From Jaenimonas drosophilae (taxonomy: Eukaryota > Euglenozoa > Kinetoplastea > Trypanosomatida > Trypanosomatidae), in contig JASAON010001625.1 in assembly GCA_030849065.1 (NCBI GenBank), positions 1 through 64,000 on the forward strand: a DNA stretch of 64,000 bases, in the 5' to 3' direction. Positions 1-9,300 of this stretch are shown here, in pieces. Both the position numbers and the translations under genes were made by a program. The stretch's first letter is position 1. Each line of letters opens with the position of its first letter. The notes under the pieces were generated by a model. It was not told where the DNA came from, made no database searches, and saw only the letters and a list, made by a program, of their open reading frames with translations.

Positions 1-365
1 CAGCTCTCCATATCCGTGATGTTGTCAACGCACCTGCGATGAAGCAACGGTGTCATGGTTAGTGTCGCGCCATTGTGCGACGAAGAATACTGCTGGATGA
101 AGTCGCACGCGTTGGAAAAGAAGTGAGTCATACATCCCCGGAAATGATTGGCAGTCATGGATGGAAAGTCCGGCTGCTCATTGTCAAGTACTAGGGAAAA
201 GTTGACGTGGTCTGCTGTTGATGGGAGTACTTTGTGAGAAGCAGTGTGAGATGTCGTAATAAGATACGGGAGGAAGATGATGACAAGGAAAGCGCTCCCA
301 ATTATCAGAAATAGAGTGCAAGATGAAGAAGGGCTGCGACGGGAAACTGTGCTGGAGACTCTCAT
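1..365 (-). CDS. Type II membrane protein, paralogue of the next gene (3' part outside window)
   Basis: Reading the minus strand from the ATG at 365-363 gives an open frame of 121 codons that runs off the left edge. The protein begins MRVSSTVSRRSPSSSSC, then has a strongly hydrophobic stretch at about residues 18-36 (LFLIIGSAFLVIIFLPYLI). This looks like a signal anchor, followed by a lumenal or extracellular part. The last visible section, around MTPLLHRRC and ending IT-DMES, aligns without large gaps to MTPLLQRLC...NIES in the gene at 892-2484, and flanking cysteines match. The two are therefore tandem paralogues transcribed in the same direction. The catalytic part, if present, lies outside the window. 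Function is inferred only through the neighbour. Confidence 0.75.
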   Translation of the reverse strand, partial: MRVSSTVSRRSPSSSCTLFLIIGSAFLVIIFLPYLITTSHTASHKVLPSTADHVNFSLVLDNEQPDFPSMTANHFRGCMTHFFSNACDFIQQYSSSHNGATLTMTPLLHRRCVDNITDMES

Positions 366-891
366 GGTAGCTTGTCCGATCGCCTCAAATTTACTGTTCC
401 GCTACCGAGTAATCTGACTTGGCCACCTTTGATAGAATGGAGAAAGAGAGTGGGGGAACAAATAGATGCTATGGAAGAGGTGGGTATGACAGATTGCTGT
501 AGATATTGAGGAACCCATGATGCATATTGAATAGATATTAGAAGGACGAAGAGTGCTCGTTGCATGGACGAGGACATTCGATCAGAGAGTTCGAAATGCT
601 GTGGGTGACGTGCCAGAAATCGATCTAACCGCAGTAGAGTGAGTTTGGTGGTTTTGTAGCATTGCTGTGTACTTGATGGTTAGACAGAAACTTCCTAGTA
701 TGGACTTTAGGTGCCGCAAAAAAACACTACATGAGCAAAAGCTGTTCTGTAACATGACCCCCAACAACTGGGCCACTAGAGTCAACGTACGACACGTTCA
801 ACAACTATTTAAATCCTCAAGCACCGCTCCAGTATTACGAATACGGGAGCAGTCAAAGACTGGAGGAACCCAGCAAGGAGACAAAATGTTG
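366..891. other. Intergenic spacer between the two minus-strand paralogues
   Basis: This 526-base spacer has no convincing gene. Its plus strand is purine-rich around 436-480, so the minus-strand transcript carries a pyrimidine tract there. That is the expected 3' splice-site signal for the gene starting at 365. Small open frames on both strands here have no recognisable protein features. Confidence 0.6.
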
Positions 892-2484
892 TCACAAATG
901 GGTAACAACTTCGTCAGCTATAATGTGCGCAAGCCATTGAAGAGTTACGTAGTTCACGCTGTCCGCGCAGAAGAACCCTTCCGTATAAACGAACACTATA
1001 TTGCTGCAGGTGAAATGGGCATGATCGCGCTGAAAGCCCACATCGGATAACGCTACGGCAATTGCATCGAAATCCAGAAGGTAACGATGAAGGTAACTAG
1101 CTCCCACGTACTGAGCTCCAACGAGTGGCTCCGGAGAAAAAGACGTATTACTGTGCCATGCTAAACTACGTAAATACTTATTCCGAGCCACAATCTGTTC
1201 AATAGGAAGAATTGCCTTGTCTACTGGCGCGACAAATCCAGAGCGATACCCTGGTGCAGTGCAGAAGAAGAGAATCATTGGAGTGGTGCCCCTTGGTGGA
1301 GAAGCTACAAAAGAACTAGTTACAGAGGCGTACTGCTTCTCCTCAAACTCCAATAGACTCTCTGTCATCTTCTCAATACCTTCCTCATGCTTCACGGGGT
1401 TCCACCAATATGCCAGAAACAAGAAATTCACTGGTGGCAGAGCAAGCCTCTTCAGAAAATTGTAGTGAGGTGTCTCTGGGTATGTACCCCACGTGACAAG
1501 CATGACAAGCAGGATACCTTGCACATGTGGCCCACAGTTGGCTGGTTGCAGCCGCATGGGCAAGTATCCAGGGAAATGCGTGGAAAGGATGCAACGGGTG
1601 GGAACAGCCATACGCGCCTTCGCAGACTCCTCAGCAGCAAAACTTATATGTGACGAGCATGGGATCAGGTCCAGCACTTCATCGTGTGTGGTTCGCAATA
1701 CATACAAATAGCTCGTTGTGCGGTCCACACAATGGCCACTTCCACGCAGGAAGCACACAACTCGATGAGCAAAATTGCGCGGCATGGAATCTCCGTGAAT
1801 CGCAATGCCACGTGAGTGGGATGACCCCAGTGCAGTGCTCTTCGCATGGTGGTATAGCACAGAGAACACCTCCAACCGAGTCAGCTCACGGTACCTCCCC
1901 TCACATGACTTGCGGTACACAGACCACGTCGGAGAGCCAAGGGGCCCCTCAAAGAACTTGCGCGTCAGTTCGTCCGGGGACACTGGCCCAGACACACAGT
2001 CCGCAGTTCCAGCAAGCTTCAAACGCTGCCGCAGCGCAGGCACAGAGAGGGGACGCAGTGGCTCAGAGTAGCGCATACTCCGTGGAAGTGCGCAGCTCTC
2101 TATGTTGAAGGTTCGTTTGATGCACAGTCGTTGAAGTAAGGGTGTCATGATGGGATCCCTTCCAAACTGCTGTTTGTAGGAACGGAGGCTAGAGCATGCC
2201 AGTTTAGCATCAAACGTAATCGCACATCGTGAATTTGCAGGGCTTGCCGATGGGAACTCTCGGTGGATGTCATCATCAGACGGTGTACTGTTATGTTCCA
2301 AATCAACGGATGTTGATTTGTTGGAAGTTGGGTTATTGGTTATTGGGATTTGAGGTAGTGGTGCGGATTGAGCGCTTTGAAAAAGTATTGCGTAAACAAG
2401 TGATGCTACAGCAACTCCTAGGCAAAATGAAAGTATCCATTGACTGAAACGTCCTAAGCATCGCTTGCGGGAGGGTTGGTGCAT
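892..2484 (-). CDS. Membrane-anchored GDS/DxxH protein, PC-esterase or SGNH-like
   Basis: The predicted protein is 530 residues. It has a short basic N-terminus, one hydrophobic anchor (about residues 15-35, containing FCLGVAVASLVYAILF) and a cysteine-rich ectodomain, so a type II membrane topology. Two motifs resemble the catalytic pairs of PC-esterase/TBL-type SGNH enzymes: IHGDSMPRN (Gly231-Asp232-Ser233), like the usual GDSLxRN block, and RDHAH near the C-terminus (Asp487 to His490, DxxH). That family O-acylates or de-acylates glycans, so a role in surface or secretory glycan modification is an inference. The open frame continues upstream to a TTG at 2577, but a minus-strand pyrimidine tract and AG at 2499-2498 place the mRNA 5' end 13 bases before the ATG at 2484. 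An unrelated GDS coincidence is possible. Confidence 0.6.
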   Translation of the reverse strand: MHQPSRKRCLGRFSQWILSFCLGVAVASLVYAILFQSAQSAPLPQIPITNNPTSNKSTSVDLEHNSTPSDDDIHREFPSASPANSRCAITFDAKLACSSLRSYKQQFGRDPIMTPLLQRLCIKRTFNIESCALPRSMRYSEPLRPLSVPALRQRLKLAGTADCVSGPVSPDELTRKFFEGPLGSPTWSVYRKSCEGRYRELTRLEVFSVLYHHAKSTALGSSHSRGIAIHGDSMPRNFAHRVVCFLRGSGHCVDRTTSYLYVLRTTHDEVLDLIPCSSHISFAAEESAKARMAVPTRCILSTHFPGYLPMRLQPANCGPHVQGILLVMLVTWGTYPETPHYNFLKRLALPPVNFLFLAYWWNPVKHEEGIEKMTESLLEFEEKQYASVTSSFVASPPRGTTPMILFFCTAPGYRSGFVAPVDKAILPIEQIVARNKYLRSLAWHSNTSFSPEPLVGAQYVGASYLHRYLLDFDAIAVALSDVGFQRDHAHFTCSNIVFVYTEGFFCADSVNYVTLQWLAHIIADEVVTHL

Positions 2485-2497
2485 GAAGCGTTTGAAT

Positions 2498-2499
2498 CT
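2498..2499 (-). promoter_or_regulatory. Trans-splice acceptor (AG) for the GDS/DxxH gene
   Basis: On the minus strand a tract of about 22 mostly pyrimidine bases (plus-strand 2500-2522) ends in CAAG, 13 bases before the ATG at 2484. It decides the start, because the in-frame upstream TTG would lie outside the mature mRNA. Confidence 0.6.
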
Positions 2500-2967
2500 T
2501 GAAGAAGTAGAAGGAGGAAATAGGCGATGCGACAAACTCTGCCAACAGAACCAGTGGTGCTTTTGCCGCCATCCCAACAGGCGCGTTTTGGCGTTCCCCC
2601 CCCCCCCCCCACCTGACCTGCTGACCTTGGGGGGCGGGGGGGGGGGTAACTGGTTTTACCCAAAGATCACCCCACGTCGACTATATAAGAAAGGTTCCCC
2701 CCCCCAACCGTTGGAGCGCGGGTGTTATTTTTGTGTTGGGCTCTTCCGGCGTGTGTCGCAGGGAGGGGGGGGGATGCGATCGATAGTGGGCGCCACCTCG
2801 ACTCCTCCAGAAATGTCCTCACTTAATCAGAAAATTTCCATCAAGCAGTGCCGATAGTGAGAATCGTGCTGTCATTGCCACCCTTCTTCGCGCTGTCACA
2901 AGTTGGCATGTTTATGCTGCACTTCCCTTCATTGTTCTTGATTTGTTTTCTCTTGTTTGGGGACTGT

Positions 2968-2969
2968 AG
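2968..2969 (+). promoter_or_regulatory. Trans-splice acceptor for pyrroline-5-carboxylate reductase
   Basis: A T-rich tract (about 2931-2958) is followed by the AG of CTGTAG, 28 bases before the ATG at 2998. This supports the ATG at 2998 as the first start in the mature mRNA. Confidence 0.5.
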
Positions 2970-2997
2970 TCACAATTGCTGATTTTTTTTGCGATCA

Positions 2998-3819
2998 ATG
3001 CATTCTAAGACTGTTGGTTTTGTGGGGTGTGGCAATATGGGTGAGGCAATTCTGAGCGGCATTCTTAAAGAGGAAGTGGTTCTCCCAGCAAACATTCGTG
3101 TTTGTACTCGCTCGACAAATTCAGCCAATCGGCTCTGCTTGAAGTATCTTGTTCATCAGGATAGTGCAGAAGGCATCGCTAGTTCGTGCGACATAATATT
3201 AATTTGTGTCAAACCATATTTGGTTCCAGGTGTCTTGACGCAGATGAAGGATACTCTTAACGAATCAAGTCTCATCATTTCAGTTGCAGCTGGGGTGAAG
3301 ATTGCGACGATGGCCGCTTGTCTTGGTAGCGGTGCCAAAATAATACGGGCAATGCCAAATGTTGCTGCTAGTATATGCAGCTCAGTAACGTCATTAAGCT
3401 TTTCCGAGACTATTTCATCTTCCGACGCCGCACTCGCTGAGCTGCTCTTCAGGAGCATAGGCAGCGTTTTTGTGGTTCCAGAAAGTTTAATTCACGGCGT
3501 TATTGGGGTCAGTGGATCGTCCCCTGCATACGTATTTCTGTTTTTGGAGGCGTTAAGCGACGGTGCCGTGCACGCAGGAATTCCCCGCGCACAATCGTAT
3601 GAAATGGCAGCACAGGCAGTTATTGGCGCAGCAAAACTAGTTTTGTCATCGGGAAAAGCACCTGGAGAACTGAAGGATATGGTGTGTTCACCTGGAGGAA
3701 CGACAATTGAAGCTGTACGGTATTTGGAAAAAGAGGGATTCCGTTCTGCTGTGATTGAGGCAATGCTTAAATGCATCGAGAAATCAAAGCAAATGGAATT
3801 TGGGTCTCACACCAATTAA
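2998..3819 (+). CDS. P5CR: Pyrroline-5-carboxylate reductase
   Basis: The 273-residue protein has the usual length for this family, which reduces pyrroline-5-carboxylate to proline with NAD(P)H. The N-terminal Rossmann motif is VGFVGCGNMG (Gly10-x-Gly12-x-x-Gly15). AMPNVAAS follows in the middle, and the C-terminal dimer domain has the family signature around SGSSPAYVFLFLEALSDGA and KDMVCSPGGTTIEAV. The open frame extends to a TTG at 2989; the first ATG, at 2998, gives the proper N-terminus. There is no clear targeting peptide, so a cytosolic enzyme is likely. It is the first plus-strand gene after the strand switch. Its codons are more AT-rich than those of genes further right. Confidence 0.93.
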   Translation: MHSKTVGFVGCGNMGEAILSGILKEEVVLPANIRVCTRSTNSANRLCLKYLVHQDSAEGIASSCDIILICVKPYLVPGVLTQMKDTLNESSLIISVAAGVKIATMAACLGSGAKIIRAMPNVAASICSSVTSLSFSETISSSDAALAELLFRSIGSVFVVPESLIHGVIGVSGSSPAYVFLFLEALSDGAVHAGIPRAQSYEMAAQAVIGAAKLVLSSGKAPGELKDMVCSPGGTTIEAVRYLEKEGFRSAVIEAMLKCIEKSKQMEFGSHTN

Positions 3820-3935
3820 CCCGAGGAATTTCTCAAAAAAATATATTATTATTACACTGCAGATGATTCAGGTGGGTCTTTTTTTTTTGCATGAAGTCCT
3901 GCATGAAATTCAATTTTCGCTCAATTTTTTTTCTT

Positions 3936-3937
3936 AG
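3936..3937 (+). promoter_or_regulatory. Trans-splice acceptor for eL42
   Basis: A T-rich tract (about 3911-3935) ends in CTTAG; a second AG lies at 3940-3941. The ATG follows 12 bases after the first AG, giving a very short 5' leader, as is common for ribosomal protein mRNAs in these organisms. Confidence 0.7.
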
Positions 3938-3948
3938 ATAGTTCCATC

Positions 3949-4269
3949 ATGGTCAACTTCCCCAAGAAGAAGGTGCTTCACTGCCCCGACAAGCGGTGCA
4001 ACGCGCACAAGAGCTTCAAGGTTGTGCAGTACAAGGCCGGTAAGGCTCGTCTCTACGCTCGTGGTAAGAGGCGTTACGACCGCAAGCAGTCTGGTTATGG
4101 TGGTCAGACCAAGCCTATTTTCCACAAGAAGGCCAAGACCACCAAGAAGATCGTCCTGAAGCTCCAGTGCTCCGGCTGCAAGTCCATCATCCAGAGCGTG
4201 CTCAAGCGCACCAAGCACTTTGAGCTGAATGACAAGAAGAAGACTGGCAACAAGGACCCCACCTGGTAG
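3949..4269 (+). CDS. RPL44: 60S ribosomal protein eL42 (L44/L36a)
   Basis: This 106-residue basic protein matches the eL42 family over its full length. It starts [12 protein letters not shown] and carries the conserved core [18 protein letters not shown]. The four zinc-finger cysteines are Cys12, Cys17, Cys74 and Cys77. eL42 sits at the large-subunit E site. Residue 56 is proline; in fungi a proline-to-glutamine change at this position gives cycloheximide resistance, so a sensitive type is predicted. Codon choice is strongly biased to C- and G-ending codons (almost all Lys are AAG), unlike the neighbouring reductase, as expected for a highly expressed gene. Confidence 0.97.
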   Translation: MVNFPKKKVLHCPDKRCNAHKSFKVVQYKAGKARLYARGKRRYDRKQSGYGGQTKPIFHKKAKTTKKIVLKLQCSGCKSIIQSVLKRTKHFELNDKKKTGNKDPTW

Positions 4270-4422
4270 TCCACGAACTGGAACTCTGTTATTTCTGTTT
4301 TTCCACTAACTTGATATACTCAGCATAATATAATGATGTCCATGGAACACGGTCTTCGGTACTGCATTTTTCAAAATATGTGCTCTATTTTTCATCAATC
4401 TATCAGTATTTTTTTTTTCTTC

Positions 4423-4424
4423 AG
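4423..4424 (+). promoter_or_regulatory. Trans-splice acceptor that fixes the CCT-zeta start
   Basis: A run of ten T residues at 4409-4418 is followed by CTTCAG, 6 bases before the ATG at 4431. An in-frame ATG at 4380 lies upstream of this acceptor and would be removed, so the 17 extra N-terminal residues it predicts are not real. Confidence 0.8.
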
Positions 4425-4430
4425 CGAACA

Positions 4431-6047
4431 ATGTCCAACCTCGCCTACGTGAATCCAGGTGGAAAGCAAGCAAAGAATGCAACGGCGCTTCAAATTAATA
4501 TGATCGCTGCTCTCGGACTGCAGGAAGTTTTGAAGTCCAATTTGGGCCCTCGTGGAACCATGAAGATGCTTGTCTCTGGAGCAGGACTGATTAAAATCAC
4601 CAAGGATGGAAATACTCTTCTCGGAGAGATGCAAATTCAGCATCCAACTGCAGCTCTTATTGCTCGTGCAGCTACTGCAATTGATGACATTACAGGGGAT
4701 GGAAGCACCAGTACCGTTTTGGTTATTGGTGAAATGATGCGTCAGTGCGAGAGGTACATTCAGGAAGGCATGCACCCGAGAATCCTTACGGAAGGATTTC
4801 ATATTGCCCGGGACGAAGCACTGAAGTTTTTGAATGCAAGCACCATTGACATTCCCAAATCTGAAAGGCGAGAGTTTCTCACGAACGTTGCTCGTTCTGC
4901 ACTGGCGACTAAGGTGAACCCTTCTCTAACGGAGAAGCTGGCCGAATCCGTCGTCGATGCTGTTTTCGCTATAGCTGAAGATGGGAAGGATATCGATTTG
5001 CACATGGTAGAGATTATGCATATGCGTCACCGCTTAAGCTCTGATACGCGTTTTGTCAACGGTATTGTTCTGGACCACGGCGGCCGCAACAACGATATGC
5101 CCAAGTACCTCGAGAATGCATATATTCTTACCTGCAATGTTTCTCTGGAGTATGAGCGCAGTGAGCTGACCACTGGCTTCTACTACAAAGACCCTGCGGA
5201 AAAGGCGCGAATGGTTGAGGCAGAGCGTAAGATCAGTGATGACCGTGTTCGACAAATTATCGCGTTGAAGAAACAGGTGTGCACCAAGGACAATGGGCGT
5301 ACTTTTGTGGTTATTAATCAGAAAGGCATTGATCCTATTGCTCTGGAGATGCTTGCGAAAGAAGGAATTCTTGCGTTGCGTCGTGCGAAGAGACGCAACA
5401 TGGAGCGTCTTGTTCTCGCTTGCGGCGGTGAAGCCGTGAACGCGACCGACAACTTAACTCCTGAAATTCTTGGTGAAGCGGGTCTTATTCAGGAATACAC
5501 TATTGGCGACGATTCTTACACATTCGTTGAGAATTCCAAGTTTGGTCGGAGCTGCTCACTTGTTGTGAAGGGACCGAATGACCATACTATCGCTCAAATT
5601 AAGGATGCTATCCGTGATGGGCTTCGCTCCGTGAAGAATGCCTTTGAAGCGCAATCAGTTGTTCCTGGCGCCGGCGCATTTGAGGTTGCGCTGCATGACC
5701 ACCTCATGAGGTTTTCAGAAACAGTGAGCGGAAAGCGCAAAATCGGAGTGCGTGCCTACGCCGATGCGATGTTGATTACGCCTAAAACTCTGGCGGAAAA
5801 CTCTGGGTTGGATGTCCAGCAGTGTCTCATTGGTCTTCAAGAGGCCAGCATCAAGGCTCGGGGCGAGGGGAAGTGGGTGGGTCTCCGCCTAGACACGGGC
5901 GACGTGGTAGATCCTATCTCCGCGGGAATCCTTGATAATGTCATCGTCAAAAAGAGCCTCATAGAGTCGACAGGCGACATTGTTGCTCAGCTCCTCCTGG
6001 TGGACGAAATTATGAAGGCGGGTCGCCGTGGTGCTGGCGGGCAGTAG
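4431..6047 (+). CDS. CCT6: T-complex protein 1 subunit zeta (CCT6)
   Basis: The 538-residue protein is a group II chaperonin subunit of normal length, beginning MSNLAYVNPGGKQAKNATAL. It shows the chaperonin nucleotide-site motifs: NLGPRGTMKMLV near residue 40, KDGNTLL, and GDGSTSTVLVIGE (GDGTTS in most subunits; here a serine replaces the first threonine). The C-terminus reads LLLVDEIMKAGRRGAGGQ, typical of zeta subunits. CCT folds actin, tubulin and other cytosolic proteins in a hetero-oligomeric double ring. Assignment to zeta rests on the N-terminal block and the VDEIMKAG tail. The start is set by the acceptor 6 bases upstream. Confidence 0.93.
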   Translation: MSNLAYVNPGGKQAKNATALQINMIAALGLQEVLKSNLGPRGTMKMLVSGAGLIKITKDGNTLLGEMQIQHPTAALIARAATAIDDITGDGSTSTVLVIGEMMRQCERYIQEGMHPRILTEGFHIARDEALKFLNASTIDIPKSERREFLTNVARSALATKVNPSLTEKLAESVVDAVFAIAEDGKDIDLHMVEIMHMRHRLSSDTRFVNGIVLDHGGRNNDMPKYLENAYILTCNVSLEYERSELTTGFYYKDPAEKARMVEAERKISDDRVRQIIALKKQVCTKDNGRTFVVINQKGIDPIALEMLAKEGILALRRAKRRNMERLVLACGGEAVNATDNLTPEILGEAGLIQEYTIGDDSYTFVENSKFGRSCSLVVKGPNDHTIAQIKDAIRDGLRSVKNAFEAQSVVPGAGAFEVALHDHLMRFSETVSGKRKIGVRAYADAMLITPKTLAENSGLDVQQCLIGLQEASIKARGEGKWVGLRLDTGDVVDPISAGILDNVIVKKSLIESTGDIVAQLLLVDEIMKAGRRGAGGQ

Positions 6048-6358
6048 GGCCACTGACCTGGCGAAGTAGAGGGAGAAGAAATTTCCACTAACACATTCCA
6101 CTATTTAGGTGGACCACTACTATTTGTAAGGTTTCTAAGTCATGATCTAAACCTCCGTGTTGTTCGTTGTCATGATGCAAAAGGAAGTTTGAGGTGATAC
6201 CTCCGTACCAGTAATTCCATTGAGGTTTATATCTGTCATTCCGAGTGGCACTCCATTTTCATCCTTTCTCTCACCTATAAAATTTAAAAGTTTTTTTCAG
6301 AGAAGTTGGGCTTCTGTACCCTAGATTGTAAATATAAGATTTTTGTCGCTACCTGAAG
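6048..6358. other. Intergenic spacer before the dynein gene
   Basis: This short spacer holds the CCT6 3' region and the dynein 5' leader. I see no gene in it. A TTTTTTTCAG acceptor lies at its right end. Confidence 0.7.
6299..6300 (+). promoter_or_regulatory. Trans-splice acceptor for the dynein heavy chain
   Basis: A T-rich tract ends in TTTTTTTCAG, giving a 58-base leader before the ATG at 6359. Confidence 0.7.
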
Positions 6359-9300
6359 ATGGGAAAGAACGACAAAGAGGAAGCACCCGCCGATAAGCGC
6401 GTGGTTTGGCTTGAGCAGCGCGCTACCACCGCCCTGAAGTTGAAGCCTGCAGACTCCAAGAAGCTCATAGACAATGAGGAAAACCGATCTCAAATGAGCG
6501 AGTTTCTTGACACCGCTGACGCCCGTCACCTTTATGTATATCAAACTCCCAGTGGACTGATTGTCGCTCGTATCGAAGCGCCAGAAGAACTGAAGAAGAA
6601 AGGTTTCTACTTTAGCAAGCTGAAGCGTGAGAAGATCACGGATGATAACCACATCAAGGATGCCGTGGTATATGGCGATCTGTCTTCCAATATCTTGGCT
6701 GGTCTGAATTCAATGACCCGCAATGTGTACGCGCCAATCCTCAAAGCGGATAAACGCAATATCTGCAAAGTTCCAGATGTGGCTGTGAACGAGCTCATGA
6801 CCGATACAAACGGCCTTTTGTCGCAGATGCTTGTGGCTCTTGGTTTGAGCCAGGGGAAAACGCTCCTCCCAATGCCACCGGTACAATTTCCTTCTCGTTT
6901 GGATGACGAACCCGTTGACAAGGAGACTCTTTATCTTCTGGAGACGTCTATTGTTGCTTGGTCTTCTCAGATCAAGGCTGCCATTGCGTCATCTCCTGAA
7001 GAGTTGGAGGAAGTTGCACCAACTGTGAAGCGGTACCCTGGCCCTTTGGATGAGGTAGAATTCTGGAAGAACAAGGCAGAGAATCTCGGGCATCTGGAGG
7101 AGCAGCTGTACTCGATCAAGGCTCTCAAGATTCTTGTGACGTTGAAGAAAGCGGGAAGCAGCTACTACGAGCCATTTTCCCAACTCGTTTCTGAGTTGAA
7201 GGAGGCGTCATATGAAGCACGCGACAATTATCGGTATCTGCGTCCGTTGATTCCGGAGTTTCAGCAAATGTGTCTCAAGTCTGGCTCAAATGTTGACTTC
7301 TCGGAGCTGGTCAGCAGTGGTGTCTTCAAGCGTCTTTTCCACTACCTCTACCTTCTCTGGACACAGTCGAGCTTCTACAACAATCCCAATCGTTTGGTAT
7401 TTCTTATCCGTGAAATGGGAAACGATTTGATTGAGATGGCAGCCGAACACATCAGCGTCACGGAGTTTGCCGAAGGATTTGAGAAGAAGGATGTAATCCA
7501 GCGTCTGACTGCCACCCTCGCGATCTGCGGCGAGTTCAAGGCGTCGTACTTCCACTACAAGTCATTTGTGGCGTCGGCGGCACGGCCTTGGAAGTTTCAA
7601 AACGCTGCGTTGTTCGCGAGGCTCGACATCTTCCTTGAGCGCTGCCACGATCTGTTGGATGTAGTGGAAACGGCTCTCCTGTTTGACAAGATGGAAAACA
7701 TGAAGATTGGTGGAACCAAGGGCCAAAACCTTACGCTGGAGATTGAGGAAATCAAGGAGAAGTTTGACAAGGCAGAGATGCGTTTCTGGAGTGTCGACTA
7801 TGATCTTCTGGATATCACAAATCCCCGTTTCGATGACGACTACGAACAGCTCCGTGGAACCATTCGCGCGCTGGAGGAGCGCATCAGCTCTATTCTCGTT
7901 ACGAGCATTGATGACTCCAAGGCAATCAGCGAAGTTTTCAAGGCAGTGGACACCTTTGATGGGTTCACCGATCGCAGTCCGATGCAGCAAGAGTGGATGA
8001 AGAAGCAGAACAGCGTGTTGGAGGCGTTCTACCAAGATCTTCTTGGTGCGCAGGAAACCTTCTACGAAGGTGACGCAGCTGGGTTCTACCCCAACATGCC
8101 GCCCGTTGCCGCCGCCGTGGTTCGCTGCAAGGCATTGTTGGACCGAATCAATGAGAGCCACGGACGTGTCTCCGACTTGTCGCAGCCTGTTCTGGAGTCA
8201 GAGCTGGGCCATGAGGCGATGAATCTGTATGAGAAGCTCAAGGAGCAGCTTCAGGATGCCATCAAGGAGAAGTATGAGATTTGGTCCACCGATGTTGGTG
8301 CCATCAGTGCAGACAAGCTGCACTTGCCACTGCTGTGCTTTGATGAGTCCAACAAGCTGAAGGTGAACTTTGACCCACTTCTGGTGAAGACGCTGCGTGA
8401 GGTTTACTACTTGGAGGTAATGAACTCGTACAACAGCACTCCGGCCTTTGAGGTCCCTCATGACGCACAAATTGTTTTCGCGAAGCGTGAAACCTATCGC
8501 GATTTGGTATTGAAGCTGGACTACATCAGCTCCACCTACAACAACTTCACTGCTTCACTTCGCGAGGAGGATGAACGCCCATTAATTGAGCGTGAGCTCG
8601 CCAGCTTTGAGGAGTGCATTAAGCGTGGTGTCTCGGAGGTGCGCTGGGAGAACGAGGAGGGGGCTAATCAGTTCATTGAGGAGGCCCTCAAGGGAGTCAG
8701 CTCCATCGATCGTGTCGTGTCCACCCTCCACTCCAATGTGCAGCGAATGAAGAGCTTGATTGAGGAGTACAAGAAAGCTGACACCCTCTTCCCACTCAAC
8801 ACGAACCGCGGAGACAAGACCATGTCTGAGCATGAGCTCAAGCGCGTATTGGAGGAGTATGTTGAAGGTTGCCGCTCTGATATTGCTAAACGCGGAGAGG
8901 AGATCCACGGACTCGTTGCCAACAGTCTCGAGACGCTCAATGAGCTCAAGGAACACAGTGGCGAGCCACCCGTAAGCGCCAAGAGTGATGTATGGCTTCG
9001 CTACACGAGCTTTGTCCATGAGGAGCTCAAGACTTCCTTGGCGGCTGCGTTGGTGCAGTCCTTCTCTCAGCTCAAGAAGCAGATTGACCCGGTGTGGCTT
9101 GAGGACCACGATGGTATCCCACTTGTGGATGTGAAGTTGTGCCTCTCCAAGGCCACAGCAGACCACCCAACGTCGGAGTCCAAGTTTGAGCCCGCCGTTG
9201 CCTCGGAGGACTCGCACATTCGCTCAGTGCGCGGCATGCTGGAGACCGCCATCAACGGGCTGGAGGAGGCGTGCGCACTCATCGCACCCATTTACGGTGA

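Larger units (their letters stand above)
2485..2997. promoter_or_regulatory. Divergent strand-switch region, likely bidirectional Pol II start region
   Basis: Minus-strand genes end their run here and plus-strand genes begin. The region contains C15 at 2596-2610, G6-C-G11 at 2629-2646, C9 at 2697-2705 and G9 at 2765-2773. A TATA-like TATATAA lies at 2682-2688. G-runs are thus found on both strands, with two C-run/G-run pairs that could fold into hairpins. In trypanosomatids divergent strand-switch regions are the main dispersed Pol II start sites and are known to be rich in G tracts. Calling it a start region is inference from orientation and composition. Short open frames in the region are not convincing. 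Confidence 0.7.

Noticed and set aside
667..1050. Plus-strand 127-codon frame at the left end
   Set aside because: It starts in the spacer and runs antisense into the GDS/DxxH gene, without domain or splice signal.
4380..4430. N-terminal extension of CCT-zeta
   Set aside because: It lies upstream of the T-run and CAG acceptor at 4423-4424 and has no match in the family.
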